A stretch of DNA of 64,000 bases, from the NCBI GenBank assembly GCA_005877205.1, contig VBPL01000038.1, forward strand, positions 37,169 through 101,168, in the 5' to 3' direction. Under the pieces are notes generated by a model that was given only the letters and a program-made list of their open reading frames with translations, was not told where the DNA came from and did no database searches. Shown here piece after piece: positions 8,201 to 17,550 of the stretch. Within the stretch, counting starts at the first letter, position 1. Every line of letters begins with the position of its first letter. A program made the position numbers and the translations under genes. The stretch is from Nitrososphaerota archaeon. GTDB lineage: Archaea > Thermoproteota > Nitrososphaeria > Nitrososphaerales > Nitrosopumilaceae.

Positions 8201-9277
8201 CTAAATGTAGCCTTTCTTGTATAACATCTCAGCTAGAAGAACTGCTCCTTTGGCAGAACCCATCTTCTCATTGTGTGAGAATAATACGTACTTTATGCCG
8301 TTTTCAAAGACTGTATCCTCTCTGAGTCTCCCAACTACTGTAGTCATTCCATCATTGACTTCTCTATCTAGTCTTGGCTGTGGCCTTGTTGGATCTTCAT
8401 GAACCATAAGATATTCTTTGGGTGCCGATGGTAAACCAGCCACACTTACTTTGTCTGAGAATTCTCGCATAGCTTTTTTCACACTCTCTGGGTCAGCATG
8501 TTTCATAGTTTCAACAAAAACAGATTCTGTATGACCATCGATTACTGGAACTCTTGTACATGTGCAACTAACTTTGAGTTTTGCCGGATCAATTTTTCCA
8601 TCAACTAGATTGCCCAGTATTTTTCCAGTTTCTATTCTTACCTTGTCCTCCTCCTTTGGTATGTACGGAATTATGTTGTCAGTAATATCTAGTGCGGAAA
8701 CACCCGGCGACCTTCCAGCTCCGGACATTGATTGCATGGATGTCATGATAATCTTTTGAGCACCAAACTTGTCTAAAAGAGGCTTCATGGTGATGGCAAG
8801 CCCTGTGGTAGTACAGTTTGGTAAGGGTGCCACAAATCCTTTCCAACCCCGATTCTTTCTTTGTATATCAAGTAACGCTACATGTTCGTCATTTATGCCA
8901 GGGATCAAAATAGGTACATCTGGCTCATATCTATAAGCTGCTGATGTACTGATAACTGGGACATCTTTTGCAAATTTTGTTTCTATATCCCTAGCAGCCT
9001 CGCTTTCTACTGAGCTGAAAATCAAGTCAAGGTTTTCAGTTTTGATATCGTCAACGGATTCCACTATCATGTCTTTTATATATTCAGGAATGGGCTCTCT
9101 GATATGCCATTTCAAGATCCCAGAATTTGGGTCCCTGATGGCATCTACAAACTTTTTCTTCACAGAGCGTTCTGATGCGGCTATGTGCTTTACCTCAAAC
9201 CAAGGATGCTTGTTTAAGGCAATTACAAACTCTTGTCCTACTGCACCAGTAACTCCGATGATAGCTACCCGTTTCAT
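8201..9277 (-). CDS. asd: Aspartate-semialdehyde dehydrogenase
   Basis: 358 aa, archaeal/fungal-type ASADH, which reduces aspartyl phosphate to aspartate semialdehyde with NADPH, the branch point to threonine, methionine and lysine. Seen: nucleotide-binding GVTGAVGQEF (8-17), catalytic cysteine C155 in PLPNCTTTG, and the substrate-binding region with the histidine in VIDGHTESVFVE. Complete at both ends. Divergent from the cobalamin operon that starts at 9360. Confidence 0.93.
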   Translation of the reverse strand: MKRVAIIGVTGAVGQEFVIALNKHPWFEVKHIAASERSVKKKFVDAIRDPNSGILKWHIREPIPEYIKDMIVESVDDIKTENLDLIFSSVESEAARDIETKFAKDVPVISTSAAYRYEPDVPILIPGINDEHVALLDIQRKNRGWKGFVAPLPNCTTTGLAITMKPLLDKFGAQKIIMTSMQSMSGAGRSPGVSALDITDNIIPYIPKEEDKVRIETGKILGNLVDGKIDPAKLKVSCTCTRVPVIDGHTESVFVETMKHADPESVKKAMREFSDKVSVAGLPSAPKEYLMVHEDPTRPQPRLDREVNDGMTTVVGRLREDTVFENGIKYVLFSHNEKMGSAKGAVLLAEMLYKKGYI

Positions 9278-9359
9278 ATGAAAAAAGTTGGCTAAACAAT
9301 TAATATTCCTTTAGAAGGAACCAAAACACAACTAAATACCATCGTGATATCTGAAAAAT

Positions 9360-10439
9360 GTGAAATTCAACGTAGAAAGAGACATTACAAATCGTAAGAT
9401 CGTAGCTCATGGAGGAATCTATTCCACCGACCTCGGTTATGATCCAAAAATAATCGACTTTAGCTCAAATGTAAACCCCCTTGGCTACTCTCCATCAATA
9501 AAGAATAGCCTCAAAGAACATTTTTCGCTTATTTCGGTATATCCTGATTCTAATTCAAATGAGCTAAGAAAGTATTTGCAAAAATATACATCCATTCCAT
9601 CGGATCAAATTGTAGTTGGAAATGGAGCAACAGAGATAATCTATAATTTCTGTCGAGCCTTCCTAAAAAGACGTAAAGTATTGATTCCAATTCCTACTTT
9701 CGGCGAATATGAGTCCGCAGCACGATTACAGGGTGCCTCAGTTCATTTTCTAAAAACAATGAATCTTAACAACAGTATATCAAAACTGCAGAAAGAAATT
9801 TCAAAAAAAGACTGCGTCTTTATCTGTAACCCAAATAACCCTACTGGTGTTCTTACAAAAAGAAAAGACCTTCTGAGGATCTTGGAATCAGCTTATGATA
9901 AATCCGTCATTGTTTTCCTTGATGAATGCTTTATTGAACTTGTTCCAAACAGCAACGAAAGTCTTGTCTCTTATCTGAAAGAATTCGATAATCTTTTCAT
10001 CCTTAGGTCCCTCACAAAATCATTTGGTTTAGCTGGTCTGAGAATAGGATATGGACTAGGAAGTAAGAGGATGATCGAAGTCCTACATAAACTCAAGATT
10101 CCATGGAATGTAAATGGTATCGCACAGAAGCTGGCAATAAAGGCTCTATCCGATGTTTTACATCTTAAGAAGACTAGAAAAATAATAGCAAGGGAAGAAA
10201 AATTTTTAAGATACTCCATATCGAAAATAGATGGTCTCACCTGTTATCCTTCTAACGCAAATTTCATTTTGATTAAGACAGAAATGAATTCAAAACAAAT
10301 TCAAAAAAAACTGTTGAAGAGAAATATTCTGGTCAGAGACTGTAGTACATTTAGAGGGTTAAATAATAATTTCATAAGGGTTGCAATCCGAACCCACAAA
10401 GAAAATCTCAAGCTGATCGAGGGAATGAAAAGATTATGA
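9360..10439 (+). CDS. PLP aminotransferase-fold enzyme of cobalamin synthesis (threonine-phosphate decarboxylase-like)
   Basis: 359 aa, GTG start. Fold type I PLP enzyme: NPNNPTG at 157-163, Asp188 in FLDEC, PLP lysine K220 in SLTKSFGLAGLRIGYG. The sequence sits between histidinol-phosphate aminotransferase and L-threonine-O-3-phosphate decarboxylase (CobD/CobC). Its place as first gene of a cobalamin operon, overlapping cobQ by 4 bp (ATGA), argues for the decarboxylase, which supplies aminopropanol phosphate for the nucleotide loop. HisC activity cannot be excluded from sequence alone. Confidence 0.82.
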   Translation: MKFNVERDITNRKIVAHGGIYSTDLGYDPKIIDFSSNVNPLGYSPSIKNSLKEHFSLISVYPDSNSNELRKYLQKYTSIPSDQIVVGNGATEIIYNFCRAFLKRRKVLIPIPTFGEYESAARLQGASVHFLKTMNLNNSISKLQKEISKKDCVFICNPNNPTGVLTKRKDLLRILESAYDKSVIVFLDECFIELVPNSNESLVSYLKEFDNLFILRSLTKSFGLAGLRIGYGLGSKRMIEVLHKLKIPWNVNGIAQKLAIKALSDVLHLKKTRKIIAREEKFLRYSISKIDGLTCYPSNANFILIKTEMNSKQIQKKLLKRNILVRDCSTFRGLNNNFIRVAIRTHKENLKLIEGMKRL

Positions 10440-11281
10440 CAGCTTCAACACTAATGGTACAAGGCACGTCTTCAGGAGCAGGTAAGTCGACACTTGTTAC
10501 TGCTCTTTGTAGAATTTTTGCAAATGAAGGTTACCGTGTAGCACCATTCAAATCCCAAAACATGTCATCTTATTCTTATGTCGGAAAAGATTTTGAAATT
10601 GCAAGGGCACAGGCAATCCAGGCTATTGCAGCAAGAACAAATATTGATCCATGGATGAATCCGATCTTACTTAAACCCATTGGAAATTACAGAAGTGAGG
10701 TTTTCGTTAACGGAAAATTTTACAAAAAGATGCATGCTAAAGAATACTACAAGAAATTCTCCCTCACAAAAGGCCTATCTACATCAAAGGAATCCTTGGA
10801 TCGATTACGCAGAAGATATGATATGGTAATACTTGAGGGAGCTGGCTCTCCGGCAGAAATAAACTTGGCCAGATACGATATCGCAAACATGAGGATGGCG
10901 GAGTATTGCTCAGCGCCAGTAATTCTAGTGACAGACATTGATAAAGGAGGAAGCTTTGCTAGCATAATCGGAACGCTGGCGCTACTTGAAAAGAAATATA
11001 GAAAGCTCATCAAGGGCTTTGTAATAAACAAATTTCGTGGTGATATGGAAATACTACGTCCGAGCTTTTCTGTATTAGGAAAAAAAACTATGAAACCCGT
11101 ATTTGGTACAATTCCTCTTCTAAAATTTGATATTCCAGAAGAGGATTCCCTTCACGTTACACCAAAGCAGGTTTCTTGGACAAAAAAATATCTGAAGTCT
11201 TTGGACACAGAAATAGAGCATTTAAGTCGCGTTGTAAGAAAAAATCTGAACATGAAAGCTGTAGGTGCATTATTAAAATGA
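10436..11281 (+). CDS. cobQ: Cobyric acid synthase, synthetase domain only (no glutaminase domain)
   Basis: 281 aa. This is the ATP-dependent amidation domain of CobQ/CbiP, which amidates the cobyrinic acid side chains: P-loop GTSSGAGKST (10-19), SQNMSSYSYV, and ILVTDIDKGGSFASIIGTL. Typical CobQ is about 480-500 aa with a C-terminal class I glutamine amidotransferase domain. Here the protein stops just after the linker-like sequence EIEHLSRVVRKNLNM, and the stop codon is shared with the start of cbiB (ATGA at 11278-11281). The catalytic Cys and His of the glutaminase are therefore absent. It may use free ammonia or a partner glutaminase. Confidence 0.85.
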   Translation: MTASTLMVQGTSSGAGKSTLVTALCRIFANEGYRVAPFKSQNMSSYSYVGKDFEIARAQAIQAIAARTNIDPWMNPILLKPIGNYRSEVFVNGKFYKKMHAKEYYKKFSLTKGLSTSKESLDRLRRRYDMVILEGAGSPAEINLARYDIANMRMAEYCSAPVILVTDIDKGGSFASIIGTLALLEKKYRKLIKGFVINKFRGDMEILRPSFSVLGKKTMKPVFGTIPLLKFDIPEEDSLHVTPKQVSWTKKYLKSLDTEIEHLSRVVRKNLNMKAVGALLK

Positions 11282-12270
11282 TCCTCATACCAGTTCTAGC
11301 ACTAGCTTTAGCTCTTACAATTGATTTTGCATTTGGAGATCCAAAGAACAAGTATCATCCAACAGTTTGGATTGGAAAACTAATAAGCAAAGTTATACTT
11401 TTAGTGAGATCTGGTAGCCCAGTTTTAGAAAAATTAGGTGGTGTAATGGTAGTTATTTGCGTTATAGTTTTGGTTTCCGTTTTGATATTGTTATTAGACT
11501 CTGGACTGAAATATCTTAACAGTCTTGCGCTAAACGGCATTTTCACGATTCTCGTCTTGGCATTAACTATTGTTGCGATAGGAGTGTTGCTAAAAACTAC
11601 GATCGCAATAAAAGGAATGGAACAACATGCGACAGAGATTATGGGCGCACTCTCAAAGAATGATTTGGATTATGCTAGGATAAAGCTCTCTATGATAGTA
11701 AAGAGAAGTACAAAAAAACTCGACAGACAACATATTATTTCCGCAACGCTAGAAAGCATTAGTGAAAATATTGTTGATGGGATTACAGGACCTCTTTTCT
11801 ATTTTGCAATTTTTGGCCTTGTAGGTGCATTTATTCATAGAACGGTAAACACCATAGACTCAATGATAGGTTACAAGACAGATTTGTTCAGTAATCTGGG
11901 ATGGTTTGGTGCCAATTGTGATAAGGTATTGAATTACGTCCCGTCAAGGCTTACGAGTTTTGTGATGATACTTGCAAGCATAATTATGGCAGGAAATTGG
12001 CGCCATTCGCTTGAAGTTATGAGAAGAGATGGTCCAAAGACGGAGAGTCCTAATGCTGGATACCCAATGGCAACGATGGCAGGAGCTCTTGATATCAGAT
12101 TCGAGAAATTGGATCATTACATCCTAGGTGATGGTGATTCAGAGATAACCGAGGCACATTTCAAGTTGGCAGTTTCCATAATGAAACTTACTACTATTTT
12201 GTTTGTTATATTATTTACAATTCCAATGATTGTAGTCTTATCGTATGTGGGATGGTGGTCTTTTGTTTAA
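11278..12270 (+). CDS. cbiB: Adenosylcobinamide-phosphate synthase CbiB/CobD
   Basis: 330 aa integral membrane protein that joins aminopropanol (phosphate) to cobyric acid. It starts at ATG 11278 within the overlap with cobQ. The frame opens earlier at 11176, but the protein proper begins MILIPVLALALALTIDFAFG, the usual CbiB opening, followed by DP and HPTVWIGKLI. Further conserved blocks: ATLESISENIVDGITGPLFY and SPNAGYPMATMAGALDI. About five membrane segments. The 3' end overlaps cobS by 26 bp. Confidence 0.9.
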   Translation: MILIPVLALALALTIDFAFGDPKNKYHPTVWIGKLISKVILLVRSGSPVLEKLGGVMVVICVIVLVSVLILLLDSGLKYLNSLALNGIFTILVLALTIVAIGVLLKTTIAIKGMEQHATEIMGALSKNDLDYARIKLSMIVKRSTKKLDRQHIISATLESISENIVDGITGPLFYFAIFGLVGAFIHRTVNTIDSMIGYKTDLFSNLGWFGANCDKVLNYVPSRLTSFVMILASIIMAGNWRHSLEVMRRDGPKTESPNAGYPMATMAGALDIRFEKLDHYILGDGDSEITEAHFKLAVSIMKLTTILFVILFTIPMIVVLSYVGWWSFV

Positions 12271-12988
12271 GGGAATAGCATCAGTAGTATCATTTTTGAC
12301 TATTATTCCGTCAAAAAATGGCGATCTTGAAACTGTTGCAAAAAGCATGTATCTTTTCCCAATAGCTGGAGCAGTAATAGGACTGATCATTGGAGGTGCA
12401 GGTTATGGCCTTTCTCTGTTTGCCCAACCTCTGATAGTAGGTCTTGTATTAACAGGCGCACTTGTAATCATAAGTGGAATACATCACACAGATGCTTTGT
12501 GTGATTTTGCAGATGGGATCATGGCAAAAGGAACGAAAGAAAAAAAATTACAAGCTATGAGAGATCCGGCAGTTGGTTCTGCCGGCGTGGTAACTGTGGT
12601 GTTGTATGTTGCAGGCATGATAATGGCGTTATCGATGATGAAGGGATTTGCACTCTTTCAGGCAATTTTGCTAAGTGAACTTATGGCAAAATTTGCAATG
12701 GTTCTTCAAGCTAATCGTGGTTTCTCAACATGGCAGGGTATGAGCTCTCCCTTTACCCAATCAATGAAAGACTACAAAAAACTAGGTATAGCTGCAGGAC
12801 TTGCCATTGTGCCGACCATCTTGTTAGGAGGCATAACCGGAGTATACGTAACTGCTACTTGTATACTCTTGTCATTTTTACTGCTTGGAGTTGCAAATCG
12901 TACCTTCGGAGGAATCTCTGGAGACGTATTTGGAGCAAGTAATGAACTTGTGAGACTGGCATCTCTTCTGATCTTTGCATCAGTATGA
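12245..12988 (+). CDS. cobS: Adenosylcobinamide-GDP ribazoletransferase CobS
   Basis: 247 aa membrane protein (CobS/CobV) that joins GDP-cobinamide to alpha-ribazole to complete the cobalamin nucleotide loop. Seen: VVSFLTIIPSK near the N-terminus, the conserved HHTDALCDFADGIMAKG metal-binding stretch, MRDPAVGSAGV, and FGGISGDVFGASNE near the C-terminus, with five to six hydrophobic segments. The start at 12245 overlaps cbiB by 26 bp; the stop overlaps cobY by 4 bp (ATGA). Confidence 0.9.
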   Translation: MWDGGLLFKGIASVVSFLTIIPSKNGDLETVAKSMYLFPIAGAVIGLIIGGAGYGLSLFAQPLIVGLVLTGALVIISGIHHTDALCDFADGIMAKGTKEKKLQAMRDPAVGSAGVVTVVLYVAGMIMALSMMKGFALFQAILLSELMAKFAMVLQANRGFSTWQGMSSPFTQSMKDYKKLGIAAGLAIVPTILLGGITGVYVTATCILLSFLLLGVANRTFGGISGDVFGASNELVRLASLLIFASV

Positions 12989-13569
12989 TAGGATTAGTAA
13001 TGTGTGGTGGTAAGGGCACAAGGATGGATTCACTAGAAGAAAAACTCTTGATCAAATACAAAAATCCAGTAATACAGCACGTTATAACTGCGCTTCAAGA
13101 CTCTCGGATCTTTTCTAAAATAGTTTGCGTTACTAGTCCTAACGCACCAAAAACTCGTCAGTTTGTCAATGCACTTGGAATCAACACAATAGAAACGGAG
13201 GGAAATGGGTATGTCGACGACCTCAGCGAGGCCTTACTTAACTTTGATGAAACTGTTTTTGTTGCTTCTGGCGACATGGCACTTTTGGATGACAAAATAG
13301 TTAGAAAAGTTGTCGAATTTGCAAACTACAGAGAGCCTTGGATCTGTGTACTAGTAAGAAAAATTTTTCTAGATTATCTTGGAATTGAAGCAGAATATAT
13401 TATCAGATACAACAACGAGGAATGTGCTTATTCTGGCATATCGATAGTAAATCCAAAAGAGATATCAAGAATGCAGCAAGTCAGGGAATCTTATATCATA
13501 CTTGATGATAAACGAGTGGCTATGAATTTGAATACTAAGAAAGATTACGATTTACTCTGCACTACCTAA
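12985..13569 (+). CDS. cobY: GTP:adenosylcobinamide-phosphate guanylyltransferase CobY
   Basis: 194 aa nucleotidyltransferase of the archaeal CobY type, which replaces bacterial CobU. N-terminal nucleotide-binding motif GLVMCGGKGTRM (3-14), then a Rossmann-like core with VASGDMALLDD as the metal-site region. It transfers GMP from GTP to adenosylcobinamide phosphate, giving the substrate of CobS encoded just upstream. Last gene of the operon. Its 3' end overlaps the convergent rps27e gene by 18 bp. Confidence 0.88.
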   Translation: MIGLVMCGGKGTRMDSLEEKLLIKYKNPVIQHVITALQDSRIFSKIVCVTSPNAPKTRQFVNALGINTIETEGNGYVDDLSEALLNFDETVFVASGDMALLDDKIVRKVVEFANYREPWICVLVRKIFLDYLGIEAEYIIRYNNEECAYSGISIVNPKEISRMQQVRESYIILDDKRVAMNLNTKKDYDLLCTT

Positions 13570-13749
13570 GACTTTTCCGTTTATTTCTGCAATGGAACCA
13601 GTCGGTTCTGCTAAAGTGTTGCCACAGGCTTTGCATGCAACGGTACTTGAAACATGTGAATAAAGAACGCTTTCCTCTCCACACTCCTTGCACTGAACCT
13701 TCTGGAATTTACTGCCAGGTTTTGGAATTAGAATATGAGCCTTTTTCAT
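13552..13749 (-). CDS. rps27e: 30S ribosomal protein S27e
   Basis: 65 aa archaeal S27e with a four-cysteine zinc site (CKECG and CKACG, 18 residues between the pairs). The start overlaps the last base of rpl44e (13749), so the two are co-translated. The stop lies inside the 3' end of the convergent cobY gene. Confidence 0.95.
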   Translation of the reverse strand: MKKAHILIPKPGSKFQKVQCKECGEESVLYSHVSSTVACKACGNTLAEPTGSIAEINGKVLGSAE

Positions 13750-14027
13750 TATGCGATCAACTCTAGTTTTCTTAGTCTTATCCCTGCCACATTAAATTTC
13801 TTCTTGCATTCTGGGCACATTAAAATGGGTGTCATCTTCTTAGTTGTCTTGGCCGGTTTTGCTAGCTTGGGGAATTTCTGACCACCATATCCTTTCTTAT
13901 CTTCAGCGTGTCTTCTCTCACCGATAGCCGAACCTCTTCTCTTTCCTGCCTTGTACAAGGAAACCTTCTGCACTGTGTGCTTTTTACATTTAGGGCAGTA
14001 CCTTCTGATCTCCTTTGGCATGTTCAT
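13749..14027 (-). CDS. rpl44e: 50S ribosomal protein L44e
   Basis: 92 aa (or 90 aa if translation starts at the MPKEI methionine at 14021). Zinc-binding cysteine pairs CPKCKKH near the N-terminus and CPECKKK near the C-terminus flank a basic, glycine-rich centre, as in all archaeal/eukaryotic L44e. First gene of the L44e-S27e pair. Confidence 0.95.
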   Translation of the reverse strand: MNMPKEIRRYCPKCKKHTVQKVSLYKAGKRRGSAIGERRHAEDKKGYGGQKFPKLAKPAKTTKKMTPILMCPECKKKFNVAGIRLRKLELIA

Positions 14028-14094
14028 AAAAAATGACCAGCGTTGTCCGTAATTTAAACATCGCTTTAATAATGTAGATGATCACACTCTTTTT

Positions 14095-15867
14095 GTGAAG
14101 GCCCATCCTCTTGCCTCCATGATTTCTTTACTCAACTCAGTAGCTATGGGTGAAAGTAAGGCAGACATTGTTTTGAAGAATTGCAAGCTAGTCAACGTCT
14201 ACTCTAGGGAGCTTATTCCACAAACTCATGTTGCTATAGCGAAAGACAGAATTGCCTATGTTGGAAGAGATGCCTCTCATACGATAGGAAGCAAAACTGC
14301 GGTAATTGATTTGGAAGAAAAATATGTTACACCAGGCTTTGCGGATTCACACATACACATTGATCAATATATTTTGCCTTCAGAACTTGCAAAGAAATCT
14401 CTTCTTTGTGGTACTACCACCTTATTTTCTGACCCAATTGATATCGTAGGTGTCTGCGGTTACAGAGGCTTTAGAGAATTTGTTAAGATGACTGAGAACT
14501 TGCCAATCCGGGTGTTCCACGTAATTCCAGGAGGCCTTCCTGTAGACAGAAAGTTTAGTCATTCAAGGACGATGAGCAAAGAGGAAGAAAGGAGAGCCTT
14601 TGACTTGGATAACGTGGTAGGCCTGGGAGAGGTATTTTCTTGGACTAAAGTTACAACAAGAGATCCAAGAACAATTCAGAGCATAGCTACGATGTTACAA
14701 AATAATGGTATCGTAAACGGGCACACTGCTGGAGCAAGCGACAAGAAATTGAACGCTTACATAGCTTCCGGGATTTTCTCATGTCATGAGCCAATAGACT
14801 ATGATCAAGTGATCGAAAGGCTAAGGCTTGGTATGTGGATTATGATGAGGGAGGGTTCTATCCGACGAGATCTTGACAAGATTATACCAAACGTGATTTC
14901 ACGCAAAACCAACATTGACAGATTGATGTTCTGTACTGATGGGGTAACGCCAAAAGACCTTACACAATTTGGTCTAATTGATCATTGTATTAGAAAATCC
15001 GTTATGTTAGGTATTGATGTTATTGACGCAATATCTATAGCTTCGAAAAATTGTTTTGAATACTATAACATGAGTAAAGAATATGGAGGAATTGCGCCAG
15101 GGAAGATGGCTGACATACTAGTTTTTGATGATTTGGAAAAAATTAAACCAAACAAGGTTTTCGTGGGAGGAAAATTAGTAGTTGCTCATGGAGCACTAGT
15201 ATTCAAACCTGCAAAAATCAAGATTGCAAAGTGGTTGACAAGAACAGTAAAAACAGGCAAGAAATTCACAGAACAGGACTTTGTCATACGCAGTAAACAA
15301 AGGTCTGTTCAAGCATTGGTAATCAGACTTGAGACAGAAATAATAACCAAAAAGGATCAGGAAGAGCTTCAGGTAAGAGATGGAAATGTCTTGGCATCAC
15401 GTGACAAGGATGTATGGAAAGTAGCTGCAGTTGATAGAACTTATGGCTCGGGAAAGTACTCCATTGGCTTTTTGAAAAATTTTGGGGCTAGTGTAGATGC
15501 ATTTGGATCTACTCAAAGTTTTCATGAAAATGACATGATCATCATCGGGTCTAATGAAAATGACATGGCCTTTGTGGCAAACAGGCTAATTCAGATGCAA
15601 GGGGGAATGCTAGCTGCAAAGGATGGTAAGATCTTATGCAAATTTGAAATGCCCGTGGCAGGCCTTATATCGGCACTTCCGTTTGAGGAGGCACTACAAG
15701 AATATTCTGAGATTGATTCACGAATAGTAGAGCAGGGATGCAAGTTCAAAAATCCCCATCTCATTCCATTATTCCTGCCTTTTCTTGCCTTGCCTGAGAT
15801 TAGAATCTTACACAGCGGCATCATTGACGTGAAAAATAGGACCTTTTTGAAGATTATGAACCAATAA
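14095..15867 (+). CDS. ade: Adenine deaminase
   Basis: 590 aa amidohydrolase that converts adenine to hypoxanthine. GTG start at 14095. Domain order: small beta-sandwich (about 20-75), TIM barrel with metal ligands in TPGFADSHIHIDQYILP, NGHTAGASDKKLNAYI and FCTDGVTPKDL, then the C-terminal adenine-deaminase domain (about 400-590) with AAVDRTYGSGKYSIGFLKNF. Full family length. Probably a purine salvage enzyme. Confidence 0.92.
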   Translation: MKAHPLASMISLLNSVAMGESKADIVLKNCKLVNVYSRELIPQTHVAIAKDRIAYVGRDASHTIGSKTAVIDLEEKYVTPGFADSHIHIDQYILPSELAKKSLLCGTTTLFSDPIDIVGVCGYRGFREFVKMTENLPIRVFHVIPGGLPVDRKFSHSRTMSKEEERRAFDLDNVVGLGEVFSWTKVTTRDPRTIQSIATMLQNNGIVNGHTAGASDKKLNAYIASGIFSCHEPIDYDQVIERLRLGMWIMMREGSIRRDLDKIIPNVISRKTNIDRLMFCTDGVTPKDLTQFGLIDHCIRKSVMLGIDVIDAISIASKNCFEYYNMSKEYGGIAPGKMADILVFDDLEKIKPNKVFVGGKLVVAHGALVFKPAKIKIAKWLTRTVKTGKKFTEQDFVIRSKQRSVQALVIRLETEIITKKDQEELQVRDGNVLASRDKDVWKVAAVDRTYGSGKYSIGFLKNFGASVDAFGSTQSFHENDMIIIGSNENDMAFVANRLIQMQGGMLAAKDGKILCKFEMPVAGLISALPFEEALQEYSEIDSRIVEQGCKFKNPHLIPLFLPFLALPEIRILHSGIIDVKNRTFLKIMNQ

Positions 15868-15909
15868 GATATTAAAAGGGGTAAGAAATTACGAACTAGG
15901 GGATTAATT

Positions 15910-17541
15910 TTGGCATCGATTCAACAAACACCACAGGGTCCTGTTCTGGTATTAAAGGAAAGTGCATTGCAACAAAAGGGAAGAGATGCACAAAAAAATA
16001 ATATTGCTGCAGCCAAATTGGTTGCCGAACTTGTAAGAACAAGTCTTGGTCCAAGAGGAATGGACAAAATGCTTGTAGATTCTTTAGGTGATGTTACAAT
16101 TACAAACGATGGTGCTACTATTCTAAAAGAGATTGATGTCCAACATCCAGCCGCGAAGATGATGGTTGAAATTTCAAAAACCGTTGATAACGAGGTAGGC
16201 GATGGAACTACATCATCTGTAGTTTTCGGAGGTTCTTTATTGGCAAAGGCCGAAGAGCTCCTTGAAAAGGACGTTCACGCTACTGTCATTATTGAAGGCT
16301 TTCAGGCTGCATCAGAGAAGGCACTGTCTCTTCTTGCCGAACTTGCAAAACAAGTAAGTCCAGACGAGAGAGAAATTCTGTTGAAAATTGCAAAGACAAG
16401 CATGGAATCAAAACTTGTCTCAGAAGACAGTGATATGCTCTCAAAACTCGTTGTAGATGCCATATTACAGATTGTGGAAAAAGAAGCAGAGGGACATAGC
16501 GTAGATCTGGACAATATCAAGGTAGAGAAGAAAGCAGGTGGATCTATCCGAAACACTAAACTCATCAAAGGCATCGTACTCGACAAGGAAGTAGTTCATA
16601 GCGGAATGCCAACAAAGATCGAAAAGGCCAAAATTGCTTTACTTAACTCCCCACTTGAAATAGAAAAGACAGAAATGAGTGCAGAAATCAGGATCACCGA
16701 TCCAACTCAGATGCAGATGTTCCTTGAAGAAGAAAATAGGATGCTCAAGACTATGGTTGACAAGATTCATGAGATCGGTGCAAACGTGTTAATTTGCCAG
16801 AAAGGCATAGATGATATCGCACAGCATTATCTTTCCAAACAAGGAATTCTTGCAGTAAGAAGAGTAAAGGAAAGCGACATGACAAAGCTTGCAAAAGCAA
16901 CAAGCGGCAGAATTAGCAGCAATATCGATGATATGACTCCAAAGGACTTGGGTACTGCTGAACTTGTGGAACAGAGAAAGGTAGAGACAGAGAAATGGGT
17001 CTTCATAGAAGGCTGCAAGAATCCACGAGCTATTACTATTTTGATTAGAGGAGGCTCACAAAGAGTAGTAGACGAAGTTGATAGATCACTTCATGATGCA
17101 TTGATGGTAGTAAAAGACGTAATAGAGAAACCAGCCGTAGTGGCTGGGGGAGGAGCGCCAGAAGAATACCTGGCTTCGAGCTTGAGAGACTGGGCAGATA
17201 GATTTGAGGGAAGAGAACAACTTGCAATCAAAAAGTACGCAGAAGCTCTTGAGATAATTCCACTTACAATAGCAGAAAACGCGGGAATGGATCCGATTAA
17301 CACAATGGTGACACTTCGTGCAAAACAAAGCCAAGGTAAGAAATGGACAGGAATAGATGCAAGAAATACCAGAGTCGCAGACATGTATTCCTTGGATATT
17401 ATAGAACCGGTGGTAGTAAAAGAGCAGATAATAAAATCTGCAACCGAGGCAGCTTGCATGATATTAAGAATTGATGATGTTATTGCATCATCTGGCGCCA
17501 AAGGGGGCGGAGGAAGACCTTCACCACCTCCAATGGGCTAA
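15910..17541 (+). CDS. Thermosome subunit (group II chaperonin)
   Basis: 543 aa from a TTG start. ATP-driven double-ring folding chaperone. Seen: [20 protein letters not shown] and [20 protein letters not shown] at the N-terminus, [11 protein letters not shown] (nucleotide site), the apical domain in the middle, [14 protein letters not shown], and a C-terminal glycine/proline tail [12 protein letters not shown]. Stops 9 bp before the PfkB kinase gene. Confidence 0.96.
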   Translation: MASIQQTPQGPVLVLKESALQQKGRDAQKNNIAAAKLVAELVRTSLGPRGMDKMLVDSLGDVTITNDGATILKEIDVQHPAAKMMVEISKTVDNEVGDGTTSSVVFGGSLLAKAEELLEKDVHATVIIEGFQAASEKALSLLAELAKQVSPDEREILLKIAKTSMESKLVSEDSDMLSKLVVDAILQIVEKEAEGHSVDLDNIKVEKKAGGSIRNTKLIKGIVLDKEVVHSGMPTKIEKAKIALLNSPLEIEKTEMSAEIRITDPTQMQMFLEEENRMLKTMVDKIHEIGANVLICQKGIDDIAQHYLSKQGILAVRRVKESDMTKLAKATSGRISSNIDDMTPKDLGTAELVEQRKVETEKWVFIEGCKNPRAITILIRGGSQRVVDEVDRSLHDALMVVKDVIEKPAVVAGGGAPEEYLASSLRDWADRFEGREQLAIKKYAEALEIIPLTIAENAGMDPINTMVTLRAKQSQGKKWTGIDARNTRVADMYSLDIIEPVVVKEQIIKSATEAACMILRIDDVIASSGAKGGGGRPSPPPMG

Positions 17542-17550
17542 ACTTTTTTC

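Noticed and set aside
17091..17501. 136-aa minus-strand frame inside the thermosome gene
   Set aside because: Shadow of a conserved chaperonin region; no independent support.
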